From an uncultured Eubacteriales bacterium (lineage in GTDB: Bacteria; Bacillota; Clostridia; Lachnospirales; Lachnospiraceae): 5,599 bases of DNA. Location: positions 1-5,599 of the forward strand of contig OMSZ01000371.1 in the NCBI GenBank assembly GCA_900313855.1, read 5' to 3'. How positions within the stretch are numbered: the stretch's first letter is position 1; every line of letters starts with the position of its first letter. Positions 1 through 5,066 of the stretch are shown here, piece by piece. Below the pieces are notes generated by a model, which had not been told where the DNA came from, did not search any database, and saw only the letters and a list, made by a program, of their open reading frames with translations. Position numbers and translations under genes: made by a program.

Positions 1-1
1 C

Positions 2-1006
2 CACCCGATAGCTGAGTCTGAGCTTGAGCCGGTTGAACGTGCAGAGAGCAAGGATGAGCAGATCATCAGAATACTTAGGAGACTGACGGAGATCCTTCGT
101 CAGATGAGAAATGGCGGTAAGGGAAGAAGCTTTTCCAATCTTCGGAAAGAGATGACCGCAGAAGATATGGAGGCTTATGACCGTAAGTTTGAGCGTACCA
201 TGAAACGACTTGGCAGAGTCTCTCTGTCAGGATCAAACGCTGTGATCGATCTTACCGGAAGCGGGGACAATGGCGGAAGCAGTAGAAAGGTAATTAAGAC
301 TGCTGAAGAAAGGCGATTAAACAGAGCAAACGGCGGGAACATCTGGGTGCGCCACACAAGTAAGAGCAGCTTTGTGATGGAGCAGGAAAGCATGACATTC
401 TCTACTACGGGAACCGCAAAGACAGCGGATGGAAGAGAGATATCATTTAATCTTGATCTTGAGATGTCGAGGGCTTTTGCAGGTTCGATTCATGCGGAGA
501 GCTTAGAGTCCTATATAATGACGGATCCACTTGTTATCAATCTTGATGACAGCCCGGCAGGACTATCAGACCAGAAATTTTATTTTGATCTTGATGGTGA
601 CGGCAAGAAGGACGAGATATCTAATCTTAAGAAGGGCAGCGCATTCCTTGCGTATGACAAGAATGGTGACGGGGTTATAAATGACGGCTCAGAGCTTTTC
701 GGAACTAAGTCGGGTGACGGATTTGCCGACCTTGCGGCATATGATAAGGATGGCAATGGCTGGATCGACGAGGGTGACGATATCTATTCAAAGCTAAAGC
801 TTTGGACTAAGGATGAGAATGGCAACGATAAGCTTATAGATTTAAAAGAGGCTGATGTCGGAGCGATATACCTTGGCAGTGCAAGTACGGATTTCCATTT
901 AAATGATGCAGCCAATAAAACTAACGGAATGATCAGACAGACCGGAATCTTCCTTCGTGAGAGCGGAGGGGTAGGAACGGTGCAGCATGTTGACCTTGCC
1001 GTATAA
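2..1006 (+). CDS. Conserved protein with EF-hand-like calcium-binding loops (5' end outside window)
   Basis: The frame is open from the left edge of the window with no stop, so the gene starts upstream. The first in-window ATG (104) has no Shine-Dalgarno sequence and is probably internal. The visible 334 residues begin with a charged helix, then a Gly/Ser-rich linker. Next comes a beta-rich stretch (about 385-560), and then four Asp/Asn/Gly loops starting at 587 (DLDGDG), 656 (DKNGDG), 743 (DKDGNG) and 812 (DENGND). The loops resemble EF-hand or dockerin-type Ca2+ sites, and the segment DKNGDGVINDGSELFG is typical of a family widespread in clostridia and also seen at the ends of RTX-like proteins. 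From memory, its ending GTVQHVDLAV matches the C-terminus of uncharacterised clostridial homologues, so the 3' end looks intact. Calcium binding is a reasonable inference; cellular location and role are unknown, and no signal peptide can be judged because the N-terminus is missing. It converges with the XRE gene at 1045 across a shared terminator. Confidence 0.85.
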   Translation, partial: HPIAESELEPVERAESKDEQIIRILRRLTEILRQMRNGGKGRSFSNLRKEMTAEDMEAYDRKFERTMKRLGRVSLSGSNAVIDLTGSGDNGGSSRKVIKTAEERRLNRANGGNIWVRHTSKSSFVMEQESMTFSTTGTAKTADGREISFNLDLEMSRAFAGSIHAESLESYIMTDPLVINLDDSPAGLSDQKFYFDLDGDGKKDEISNLKKGSAFLAYDKNGDGVINDGSELFGTKSGDGFADLAAYDKDGNGWIDEGDDIYSKLKLWTKDENGNDKLIDLKEADVGAIYLGSASTDFHLNDAANKTNGMIRQTGIFLRESGGVGTVQHVDLAV

Positions 1007-1008
1007 AT

Positions 1009-1039
1009 AAAAAAAGTGCGTGTAAAAACGCACTTTTTT
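1009..1039. terminator. Bidirectional intrinsic terminator between convergent genes
   Basis: An 11-bp perfect stem (AAAAAAGTGCG at 1010-1020 with CGCACTTTTTT at 1029-1039) closes an 8-base loop. There is a T run on the right and an A run (1009-1015) on the left, so it reads as a GC stem plus U-tract in both directions. It lies 3 bases after the stop of the calcium-loop gene and 5 bases after the stop of the minus-strand XRE gene, and probably ends both transcripts. Confidence 0.9.
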
Positions 1040-1044
1040 ACATT

Positions 1045-1512
1045 TTAAGAGATAGCCTTTCCGTCTTCCTCGATTCTTAGCAGTGCATTATAAGCATCTG
1101 ATAAGGCGGCAAGGCTTTCTTTTAATGTGTTAAAATCTGCTTTTTCTGATTCGTCAATCCTGCTGTCAACGGATATTTCGATCATTCTCTCTATGTTGAT
1201 ATTCTTTAATTTGTTAAGGCTGTTGATGATAACAAGCATTGTGCTGTCAAGACGCTCTTCCTCTAGAGCGTTTACTGCAGGGTAACCTATTTCCCTACCA
1301 ACGGGACATTCCTCATGGCAGTACCATCTGCATAGACGTTTGCTGTCATAAAATTCCGAAAGAGCCACTATTTCATCGGGCTCAGGTGTCTTTTCATTTC
1401 TTTCAAATGCGCCGATCTTATCCCTTGAAATACCGGTGCCCGAAGCTACTGTCTCCTGACTTTTGTCATTCTGTTCTCTTATTTTCTTATATACAGATGT
1501 TTCCTTTGCCAT
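1045..1512 (-). CDS. XRE-family helix-turn-helix regulator with a Cys cluster
   Basis: This 155-aa protein has an XRE-type DNA-binding domain at about residues 6-56. The helix-turn-helix core is around SQETVASGTGISRDKIGAFE (18-37), followed by the usual ERNEKTPEPDEIVALSEFY segment. Directly after it is a CRWYCHEEC motif (C61, C65, C69, with H66), then a roughly 80-residue helical C-terminal region. This HTH plus Cys-rich link plus helical tail matches a small-regulator type common in Lachnospiraceae and often carried on mobile elements. The Cys/His cluster could bind a metal or sense redox state, but that is inference. The ATG at 1512 has a good Shine-Dalgarno sequence (GGAGGA, complement of 1521-1526) at 8 bases. 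A 16-bp palindrome lies 36 bases upstream of the start and may be its operator. The target genes are unknown; the divergent 1855 cluster is an obvious candidate. Confidence 0.88.
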   Translation of the reverse strand: MAKETSVYKKIREQNDKSQETVASGTGISRDKIGAFERNEKTPEPDEIVALSEFYDSKRLCRWYCHEECPVGREIGYPAVNALEEERLDSTMLVIINSLNKLKNINIERMIEISVDSRIDESEKADFNTLKESLAALSDAYNALLRIEEDGKAIS

Positions 1513-1548
1513 ATCATTTATCCTCCGATATTAATAATTTTAGTGCTT

Positions 1549-1564
1549 GAAAAATATATTTTTC
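1549..1564. promoter_or_regulatory. 16-bp perfect palindrome upstream of the XRE gene
   Basis: GAAAAATATATTTTTC is identical to its reverse complement over all 16 bases. It lies 36 bases upstream of the XRE start codon, between the ribosome binding site and any likely promoter. That position suits an autoregulatory operator, since XRE dimers bind such dyads. The sequence is pure A/T apart from its outer G and C, in an AT-rich region, so a chance occurrence is possible. Confidence 0.35.
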
Positions 1565-1720
1565 TGTCTGGCACCTCATTTATAATTGTCTTGTTTAATG
1601 TTAAGGTGTTGTAATTATTATTTATGTTTTGAAAACAGATACACACATAATAACACACATTTATATGCAAATCTATTATAAATAGCTGTATGTATGGTGT
1701 TTTCCGTCAAAAGAAATCAC

Positions 1721-1743
1721 TTTTGTGGTAAATTACCGCAAAA
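1721..1743. promoter_or_regulatory. 23-bp near-perfect dyad, putative operator
   Basis: Two 11-base arms, TTTTGTGGTAA (1721-1731) and TTACCGCAAAA (1733-1743), are inverted repeats around a central A. The only imperfection is T1726 against G1738. It contains several G/C positions, so it is less likely than an AT palindrome to be chance. It sits 27 bases upstream of the putative -35 box of the 1855 gene, an activator-like position or a distal operator. The protein that binds it cannot be named; the adjacent XRE regulator is one candidate. Confidence 0.45.
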
Positions 1744-1770
1744 CACATAATTGTTGTTGAGAATTTACTG

Positions 1771-1799
1771 CTGAAAAATGTTAGTATAATCGATATAAT
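1771..1799 (+). promoter_or_regulatory. Putative sigma-A promoter of the flotillin cluster
   Basis: A perfect -10 box TATAAT (1794-1799) stands 17 bases after CTGAAA (1771-1776), which matches four of six -35 consensus positions. A second perfect TATAAT lies at 1785-1790 but has only a poorly spaced -35 (TTTACT, 15-base spacer). Either or both could start transcription about 45-60 bases before the ATG at 1855. The resulting leader holds a weak hairpin (TATCTT 1823-1828 with AAGATA 1833-1838) just before the ribosome binding site. Confidence 0.55.
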
Positions 1800-1854
1800 A
1801 TTGCTATAAACAAACACACAGTTATCTTTTTTAAGATAGAAGGAGGAGATTATT

Positions 1855-2079
1855 ATGTTAACTATATTATTCTTTATTTTATTAATTTCTATTTTTTTGA
1901 AGGTTTTTGGTATAGCCATAAAGGCAGCCTGGGGAGTAACAAAAATCGTGGGAACAGTTATCATGATTCCATTATTTCTTGTTTTATTAGTAGTGTTTGG
2001 GTTCATTTCCGTAGCCTTTCCAATCTTGTTGGTTATAGGAGCGATTGTACTTATAAAAAGTATAGTAGTTGCATTGTGA
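1855..2079 (+). CDS. Small hydrophobic integral membrane protein
   Basis: This 74-aa protein is almost entirely hydrophobic. One membrane segment spans about residues 2-22. A short linker with Lys23 and Lys30 follows, then a long hydrophobic stretch at 31-72 that would form one or two further membrane segments, broken near Pro56. No soluble domain or catalytic motif is present. The start is well supported by AGGAGGAG (1841-1848) six bases upstream of the ATG. It is the first gene of a co-directional set with the 133-aa helical protein (31-base gap) and the flotillin. Flotillin operons often carry an NfeD membrane partner; this protein lacks the soluble OB-fold domain of NfeD, so it is not a recognisable NfeD. 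Its position suggests a membrane partner of the cluster, but the function is unknown. Confidence 0.8.
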   Translation: MLTILFFILLISIFLKVFGIAIKAAWGVTKIVGTVIMIPLFLVLLVVFGFISVAFPILLVIGAIVLIKSIVVAL

Positions 2080-2098
2080 TATGGTAATGATTATGAGT

Positions 2099-2102
2099 GG
2101 AG
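2099..2102 (+). promoter_or_regulatory. Ribosome binding site deciding the start at 2111
   Basis: GGAG stands 8 bases before the ATG at 2111. The frame could also begin at TTG 2069 or at ATG 2081, 2087 or 2093, but none of those has a Shine-Dalgarno match at a sensible distance, and the earliest would overlap the preceding gene. Confidence 0.6.
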
Positions 2103-2110
2103 CTGATATT

Positions 2111-2512
2111 ATGAATTATGATAAAGAAAGACGTGAGGCGATCGATGCGGGAAATCGGGCTCTTATGAGTCTTAGATCAGCACAGAGTGATCTTCACAGT
2201 GCAAAGAACTGGGGAATAGTTGATTTGCTAGGTGGCGGATTGCTTACAGATCTTATAAAGCATTCTAAGATGAACAACGCACAGCGTCACATGGAACAAG
2301 CCAAATGGGATCTTGAAAGATTTGGAAGAGAGTTATCGGATGTGTCGGGATATGTGAATTTTGATTTTAATACCGCTGATTTTCTTAGCTTTGCAGATTA
2401 TTTCTTTGACGGACTTCTTGCAGACTGGATGATGCAGGACAGGATCAACAAAGCCAGAAATCAGGTTGATGAGGCGATAAAGCGGGTGGAATATATCCTG
2501 GCAAGGTTATGA
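2111..2512 (+). CDS. Conserved helical protein of unknown function in the flotillin cluster
   Basis: The chosen start gives 133 residues, mostly amphipathic helix and soluble-looking. A first helix (2-32) leads to NWGIVDLLGGGLLTDLIKHSKM (33-54), in which the triple Gly breaks the helix. A second helix (55-75, AQRHMEQAKWDLERFGREL) follows, then an aromatic, acidic segment FLSFADYFFDGLLADWMMQ (91-109) and a last helix to the end. I recall similar proteins in clostridia with the GGG..KHSKM and FADYFFDG..ADW motifs conserved, but no function is known to me. There is no signal peptide and no clear transmembrane span, though the FFDGLLADW region could touch membrane. It lies between the small membrane protein and the flotillin on the same strand, which suggests a shared role at the membrane. 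Confidence 0.78.
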   Translation: MNYDKERREAIDAGNRALMSLRSAQSDLHSAKNWGIVDLLGGGLLTDLIKHSKMNNAQRHMEQAKWDLERFGRELSDVSGYVNFDFNTADFLSFADYFFDGLLADWMMQDRINKARNQVDEAIKRVEYILARL

Positions 2513-2519
2513 TGTGTGT

Positions 2520-2552
2520 CCTTTTCGTAAGTATTAACATATTGCGGAAAGG
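2520..2552 (+). promoter_or_regulatory. Stem-loop between the helical protein gene and the flotillin gene
   Basis: CCTTTTCGTAA (2520-2530) pairs with TTGCGGAAAGG (2542-2552) as an 11-bp stem with two G-U pairs and an 11-base loop. No U-tract follows, so it is not a standard terminator. It may be an RNA-processing or attenuation hairpin, or an operator, because its right arm includes the candidate -35 box of the flotillin promoter. Confidence 0.4.
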
Positions 2553-2571
2553 TGTAAACGAGTGGTATTAT
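2542..2571 (+). promoter_or_regulatory. Possible separate promoter for the flotillin gene
   Basis: TTGCGG (2542-2547) and TATTAT (2566-2571) are spaced by 18 bases, with a transcription start expected about 25 bases before the flotillin ATG. Together with the 92-base gap after the previous stop, this suggests the flotillin gene may be transcribed partly on its own. Confidence 0.4.
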
Positions 2572-2604
2572 AAGAAATATTATTATTCGTAGGAGGAAAC
2601 GATT

Positions 2605-4167
2605 ATGGTGTGGATGGAGCTGTTAAAGTATTGGTGGATTGTCTTGATAGTTGTATTAGTGCTTGTTGTGCTATTTACAAGTTACGTTAAAGCACCGCCT
2701 GATGTTGCGTATGTTATTTCCGGTTTGAGGAAGGAACCTAAGGTTCTTATCGGACGGGCAGGAATTAAGCTTCCGTTCTTTGAGAGAAAGGATGAACTGC
2801 TTGTAAAACAGATATCCATAGATATCAAGACAGATGATTTTGTTCCGACATTGGATTTCATCGGAGTTAATATTGATGCGGTAGCAAAGGTACGTGTGAT
2901 GACGGATGATGAAGGTATTCAGCGGGCAATGAAGAACTTCCTTAATATGAAGGAAGAGAGAATCATACAGGCACTTGTTGATTCACTTCAGGGTAATATG
3001 CGTGAGATCATCGGTACGGTTACGTTGAAGGATCTCTGTAATGACAGAAAGGTCTTCGGTGATCAGGTTCAGGAGAAGGCTCAGAAGGATATGAACAGTC
3101 TCGGTATAGAGATCATTTCCTGCAACATTCAGCATGTTGTTGACCAGAATGATCTTATCCCGGCATTAGGACAGGATAATATGGCTGCGATTCAGAAGAA
3201 TGCGTCGATTGCCAAAGCAAATGCTGACAGAGATGTTGCGATTGCACAGGCTCAAGCTAAGAAGGAGTCAAATGATGCCGCAGTTCAATCTGAAACCGAG
3301 ATAGCGATCAAGCAGAATGAGTTAGCGATCAAGAAGGCAGAGCTTAAGACGATTGAGGATACCAAGCGTGCTCAGGCTGATGCTGCATATAAGATTCAGG
3401 AAGAGGAACAGAGAAAGTCAATTGAGGTTACATCTACCAATGCCAACATTGCTAAGCAGGAGCGAGAGGTAGAACTTAAGATGCGCGAGGCTGAGGTTCA
3501 GGAGCAGACCTTGAATGCGAATATCCGCAAGCAGGCTGATGCCGAGAAATATAAACAGCAGCAGATGGCTGATGTTGAGCTTTACAAGCGTCAGAAGGAA
3601 GCGGAGGCTAAGAAGTATGAGCAGGCTCAGGAGGCGGAAGCTCAGAAAATACAGGCTGATGCAGTCAAGTACTCAATGGAGCAGGAGGCAGCCGCTATCA
3701 AGGCTAAGGCAGAGGCAGAGGCAGCGGGAATTAAGGCTAAAGGTGAAGCTGAGGCGGCAGCTATTAAGGCTAAAGCAGAAGCTGAGGCAGCAGGTATTGA
3801 TAAGAAGGCCGAGGCTATGCAGAAATATGGTGAGGCAGCTATCATTGAGATGCTTTGCCAGATGTATCCTCAGGTTGCTCAGGCAGTTGCTACACCGCTT
3901 GCAAATGTTGATAAGATCACAATGTACGGTTCAGGTAATACTGCTAAAATGACAGAGGATGTTACAACCTCACTTAAGCAGGTTATGGATGGAATTGGTG
4001 ACAGCTTAGGAATTAATCCAAGTGTACTTCTTTCAAGCTTTGCCGGTACAAAACTTGCCGGTCTTACGGATGGAGCTAAGGCAGAGAGCGAGATGGCAAA
4101 GATCAAGAAAGAAAAAACAGAAGATACGTCAGAAAACTATAAGGAGATGATCACAGAAGATAATTAA
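2605..4167 (+). CDS. floT: Flotillin-like SPFH-domain membrane scaffold protein (FloT-like)
   Basis: This 520-aa protein is close to the length of Bacillus FloT as I recall it (about 510). An N-terminal membrane segment spans about residues 9-27. An SPFH/band-7 domain (about 28-190) begins with the flotillin-like YVKAPPDVAYVISG. A long Ala/Glu/Lys/Gln coiled coil (about 193-405) follows, ending in four 11-residue repeats. The C-terminal signature YGEAAIIEMLCQMYPQVAQ and ATPLANVDKIT (408-439) aligns well with remembered FloT sequence. A flexible charged tail (441-520) closes the protein. In Bacillus, flotillins oligomerise on the inner face of the cytoplasmic membrane and organise functional membrane domains, affecting fluidity and membrane-protein assembly. 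The ATG has AGGAGG at 2591-2596, 8 bases upstream. No nfeD gene is adjacent, unlike many flotillin loci. The family is certain; calling it FloT rather than another large flotillin is likely but not proven. Confidence 0.93.
   Translation: MVWMELLKYWWIVLIVVLVLVVLFTSYVKAPPDVAYVISGLRKEPKVLIGRAGIKLPFFERKDELLVKQISIDIKTDDFVPTLDFIGVNIDAVAKVRVMTDDEGIQRAMKNFLNMKEERIIQALVDSLQGNMREIIGTVTLKDLCNDRKVFGDQVQEKAQKDMNSLGIEIISCNIQHVVDQNDLIPALGQDNMAAIQKNASIAKANADRDVAIAQAQAKKESNDAAVQSETEIAIKQNELAIKKAELKTIEDTKRAQADAAYKIQEEEQRKSIEVTSTNANIAKQEREVELKMREAEVQEQTLNANIRKQADAEKYKQQQMADVELYKRQKEAEAKKYEQAQEAEAQKIQADAVKYSMEQEAAAIKAKAEAEAAGIKAKGEAEAAAIKAKAEAEAAGIDKKAEAMQKYGEAAIIEMLCQMYPQVAQAVATPLANVDKITMYGSGNTAKMTEDVTTSLKQVMDGIGDSLGINPSVLLSSFAGTKLAGLTDGAKAESEMAKIKKEKTEDTSENYKEMITEDN
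3688..3819 (+). repeat. Four tandem 33-bp (11-residue) repeats in the flotillin stalk
   Basis: Units 3688-3720, 3721-3753, 3754-3786 and 3787-3819 encode residues 362-372, 373-383, 384-394 and 395-405. The protein consensus is AA(A/G)IKAK(A/G)EAE; the fourth unit diverges to AAGIDKKAEAM. Units 1 and 3 encode identical residues but differ at six bases, all synonymous. Units alternate A-A-A and A-A-G at the start, suggesting duplication of a 22-residue pair. An 11-residue period is that of a right-handed coiled coil, as expected for the wall or stalk of an SPFH oligomer. Confidence 0.85.
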
Positions 4168-4193
4168 ATATAAATAATCCTGTGATGGAGCAG

Positions 4194-4223
4194 AAAAAGT
4201 GTGCTTAAGAGCACACTTTTTTT
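4194..4223 (+). terminator. Intrinsic terminator of the flotillin gene
   Basis: A 12-bp perfect stem (AAAAAGTGTGCT at 4194-4205 with AGCACACTTTTT at 4210-4221) closes the loop TAAG. A T run covers 4217-4223. It lies 27 bases after the flotillin stop. The opposite strand also has a T run (from 4194-4198), so it could terminate minus-strand transcription too. The stop codon of the minus-strand gene remnant lies across its stem end and loop. Confidence 0.9.
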
Positions 4224-4360
4224 GCATAAGCCACTAATCGCTCTATCATTTCAGAATCCGATTTTTTACATAATTCTATTATTTCAAACAATTCCGGATT
4301 ATCTGATTTAGATATGTTATAGGAAACCGGAAGGGGATATCCGATTGTTAAGCGTGGCAT
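4205..4360 (-). pseudogene. C-terminal remnant of a minus-strand gene, possibly an XRE-type regulator
   Basis: On the minus strand a 51-codon frame ends at a TAA (4205-4207). Its last part reads SDNPELFEIIELCKK, then SDSEMIERLVAYAKKVCS. This amphipathic helical tail resembles the C-termini of XRE-type regulators that I recall from Lachnospiraceae, but the match is from memory and weak. The only ATG (4360) has no ribosome binding site and is preceded directly by an in-frame TAA. The first 15 or so residues do not look like the start of a regulator. The best reading is a gene that lost its N-terminal DNA-binding part; the retained portion runs up to about 4310. It partly overlaps the Rpn remnant on the other strand. 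A genuine tiny protein cannot be excluded. Confidence 0.45.
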
Positions 4361-4916
4361 TTATTATGCAAGCAGAATGATATCATCACAGTATGGGACG
4401 GTGTTCAAGGATTCCAATTATGATTTGATAAAGAAGGTAAGCTCCATTTGGATATGCACACAGCCGCCAAAGTATAGACAGAATACAATAGTTAAATATG
4501 GCTTTACGGAAGAAGTGGTTTATGGTAATGTAAAAGAAGATGAAGATAATTACGATTTGATTTCGGTTGCTATAATATGCTTAGGGACAGATGGAGAGGA
4601 ATGCGAGGAAGCCTTACTTAATATGTTGTCTGTATTGTTATCTGATAGTATAGCTTCAAAAGTTAAGAAAGAAACCTTGCAGAATGTGTTTGGAATTCCT
4701 ATGACAGAGGAATTGGAAAGAGAGGTGGATGATATGTGTAATCTAAGTCAGGGTGTGTATGATAAAGGATATGATATAGCGTTAGCAAATGCTATTAAAA
4801 ATTTGATGGAGACTACTGAATGGGATATTGAAAAGTGTATGGATTCTCTGAAAATTCCGGATGATAAAAAAATGATTTACAAAGCTGCGGTGTTGGGAGT
4901 ATCTGCATCAGCATAG
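4323..4916 (+). pseudogene. 5'-truncated Rpn-family (PDDEXK_2) recombination-promoting nuclease/transposase
   Basis: After an in-frame stop (TAG 4320-4322) the frame reads through GYPIVKRGIYYASRMISSQY (4335-4394), then IKKVSSIWICTQPPKYR, NVKEDEDNYDLISVAIICLG, a domain ending in FGIPMTEELEREVDDMCNLS, and a helical tail with NLMETTEWDIEKCMDSLKIP. These are characteristic segments of the middle and C-terminal regions of the PD-(D/E)XK nuclease-family transposase (Rpn) group, usually about 300 aa; about 197 codons remain. The catalytic Asp and Glu-x-Gln motifs lie N-terminal to GYPIVKRG in this family and are missing. The first ATG (4377) is internal to the conserved region and has no Shine-Dalgarno site, and no promoter is visible, so the gene is probably dead. 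The remaining frame has no internal stop, which suggests recent truncation. A strong terminator still follows it. Confidence 0.82.
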
Positions 4917-4926
4917 AATGATAGTC

Positions 4927-4960
4927 AAAAGCCTCGATGAGATGATCATTGGGGCTTTTT
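4927..4960 (+). terminator. Intrinsic terminator after the Rpn remnant
   Basis: AAAAGCCTCGATGA (4927-4940) pairs with TCATTGGGGCTTTT (4946-4959) as a 14-bp stem with two G-U pairs and a 5-base loop. A five-base T run covers 4956-4960. It begins 10 bases after the stop of the Rpn remnant and insulates the GntR operon. Confidence 0.85.
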
Positions 4961-5003
4961 GTATTGCAATAAAATAAGAAACGGTAATATAGGAATAAAA
5001 CAG

Positions 5004-5032
5004 TTGACATCTAACTGTATCTAATGTATAGT
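5004..5032 (+). promoter_or_regulatory. Sigma-A promoter of the GntR/ABC operon
   Basis: A perfect -35 box TTGACA (5004-5009) is separated by 17 bases from TATAGT (5027-5032), which matches five of six -10 positions. Transcription would start near 5039, about 28 bases before the regulator's ATG. This is the best promoter in the window. Confidence 0.8.
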
Positions 5033-5038
5033 AACAGT
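5011..5038. promoter_or_regulatory. Putative autoregulatory operator over the GntR promoter
   Basis: Between and across the promoter boxes there is a direct repeat, CTAACTGTAT (5011-5020) followed at once by CTAATGTAT (5021-5029). There is also an inverted pair, ACTGT (5014-5018) and ACAGT (5034-5038). A GntR dimer bound here would block RNA polymerase, as expected for an autorepressed YtrA-type regulator. The half-sites are short, so the exact operator is uncertain. Confidence 0.35.
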
Positions 5039-5066
5039 AAATCAAGAGCGGATTTGGAGTGGTGTG

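Larger units (their letters stand above)
1513..1854. other. AT-rich divergent intergenic region
   Basis: These 342 bases separate the minus-strand XRE gene from the plus-strand gene at 1855. I see no convincing coding frame in them. They hold the XRE Shine-Dalgarno site (1521-1526), a 16-bp palindrome (1549-1564), a direct repeat of ACACACAT (1641-1648 and 1653-1660), a short inverted repeat CAAAAG/CTTTTG (1708-1713 and 1720-1725), a long dyad (1721-1743), a plausible plus-strand promoter (1771-1799) and a strong AGGAGGAG ribosome binding site (1841-1848). No clear sigma-A promoter for the XRE gene could be picked out on the minus strand. Confidence 0.7.

Noticed and set aside
104..106. ATG at 104 as the true start of the calcium-loop protein
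   Set aside because: No ribosome binding site precedes it and the same frame is open, with protein-like composition, back to position 2.
1239..1550. Plus-strand frame of about 100 codons across the XRE gene
   Set aside because: It lies antisense to a well-supported regulator, has no ribosome binding site and resembles no family.
1581..1586. Plus-strand TATAAT as a promoter
   Set aside because: No -35 element lies at 16-18 bases; the nearest TTGAAA is 28 bases away, and the next gene starts 270 bases on.
1707..2006. Minus-strand frame of about 99 codons across the intergenic region and small membrane gene
   Set aside because: Composition is low-complexity Asn/Ile/Lys from AT-rich DNA, it has no ribosome binding site, and it crosses the promoter region.
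1855..2079. Toxin of a type I toxin-antitoxin pair, because of its small hydrophobic character
   Set aside because: It is longer than typical type I toxins, has a strong ribosome binding site and co-directional partners, and no antisense RNA promoter was evident.
2069..2110. Upstream start codons (TTG 2069; ATG 2081, 2087, 2093) for the helical protein gene
   Set aside because: None has a Shine-Dalgarno site at a proper distance, and the TTG would overlap the preceding gene. The ATG at 2111 has GGAG 8 bases before it.
3688..3819. CRISPR array or non-coding minisatellite
   Set aside because: The repeats are contiguous, without spacers, in frame and inside a clear coiled-coil protein.
3515..3952. 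Arg/Leu-rich frame and two Ala/Ser-rich minus-strand frames inside the flotillin gene
   Set aside because: They are shadows produced by the repetitive Ala/Glu/Lys codons of the coiled coil.
4377..4916. Intact 179-aa gene starting at ATG 4377
   Set aside because: The recognisable Rpn homology continues upstream of this ATG, no ribosome binding site is present, and the nuclease part is missing, so a truncated remnant fits better.
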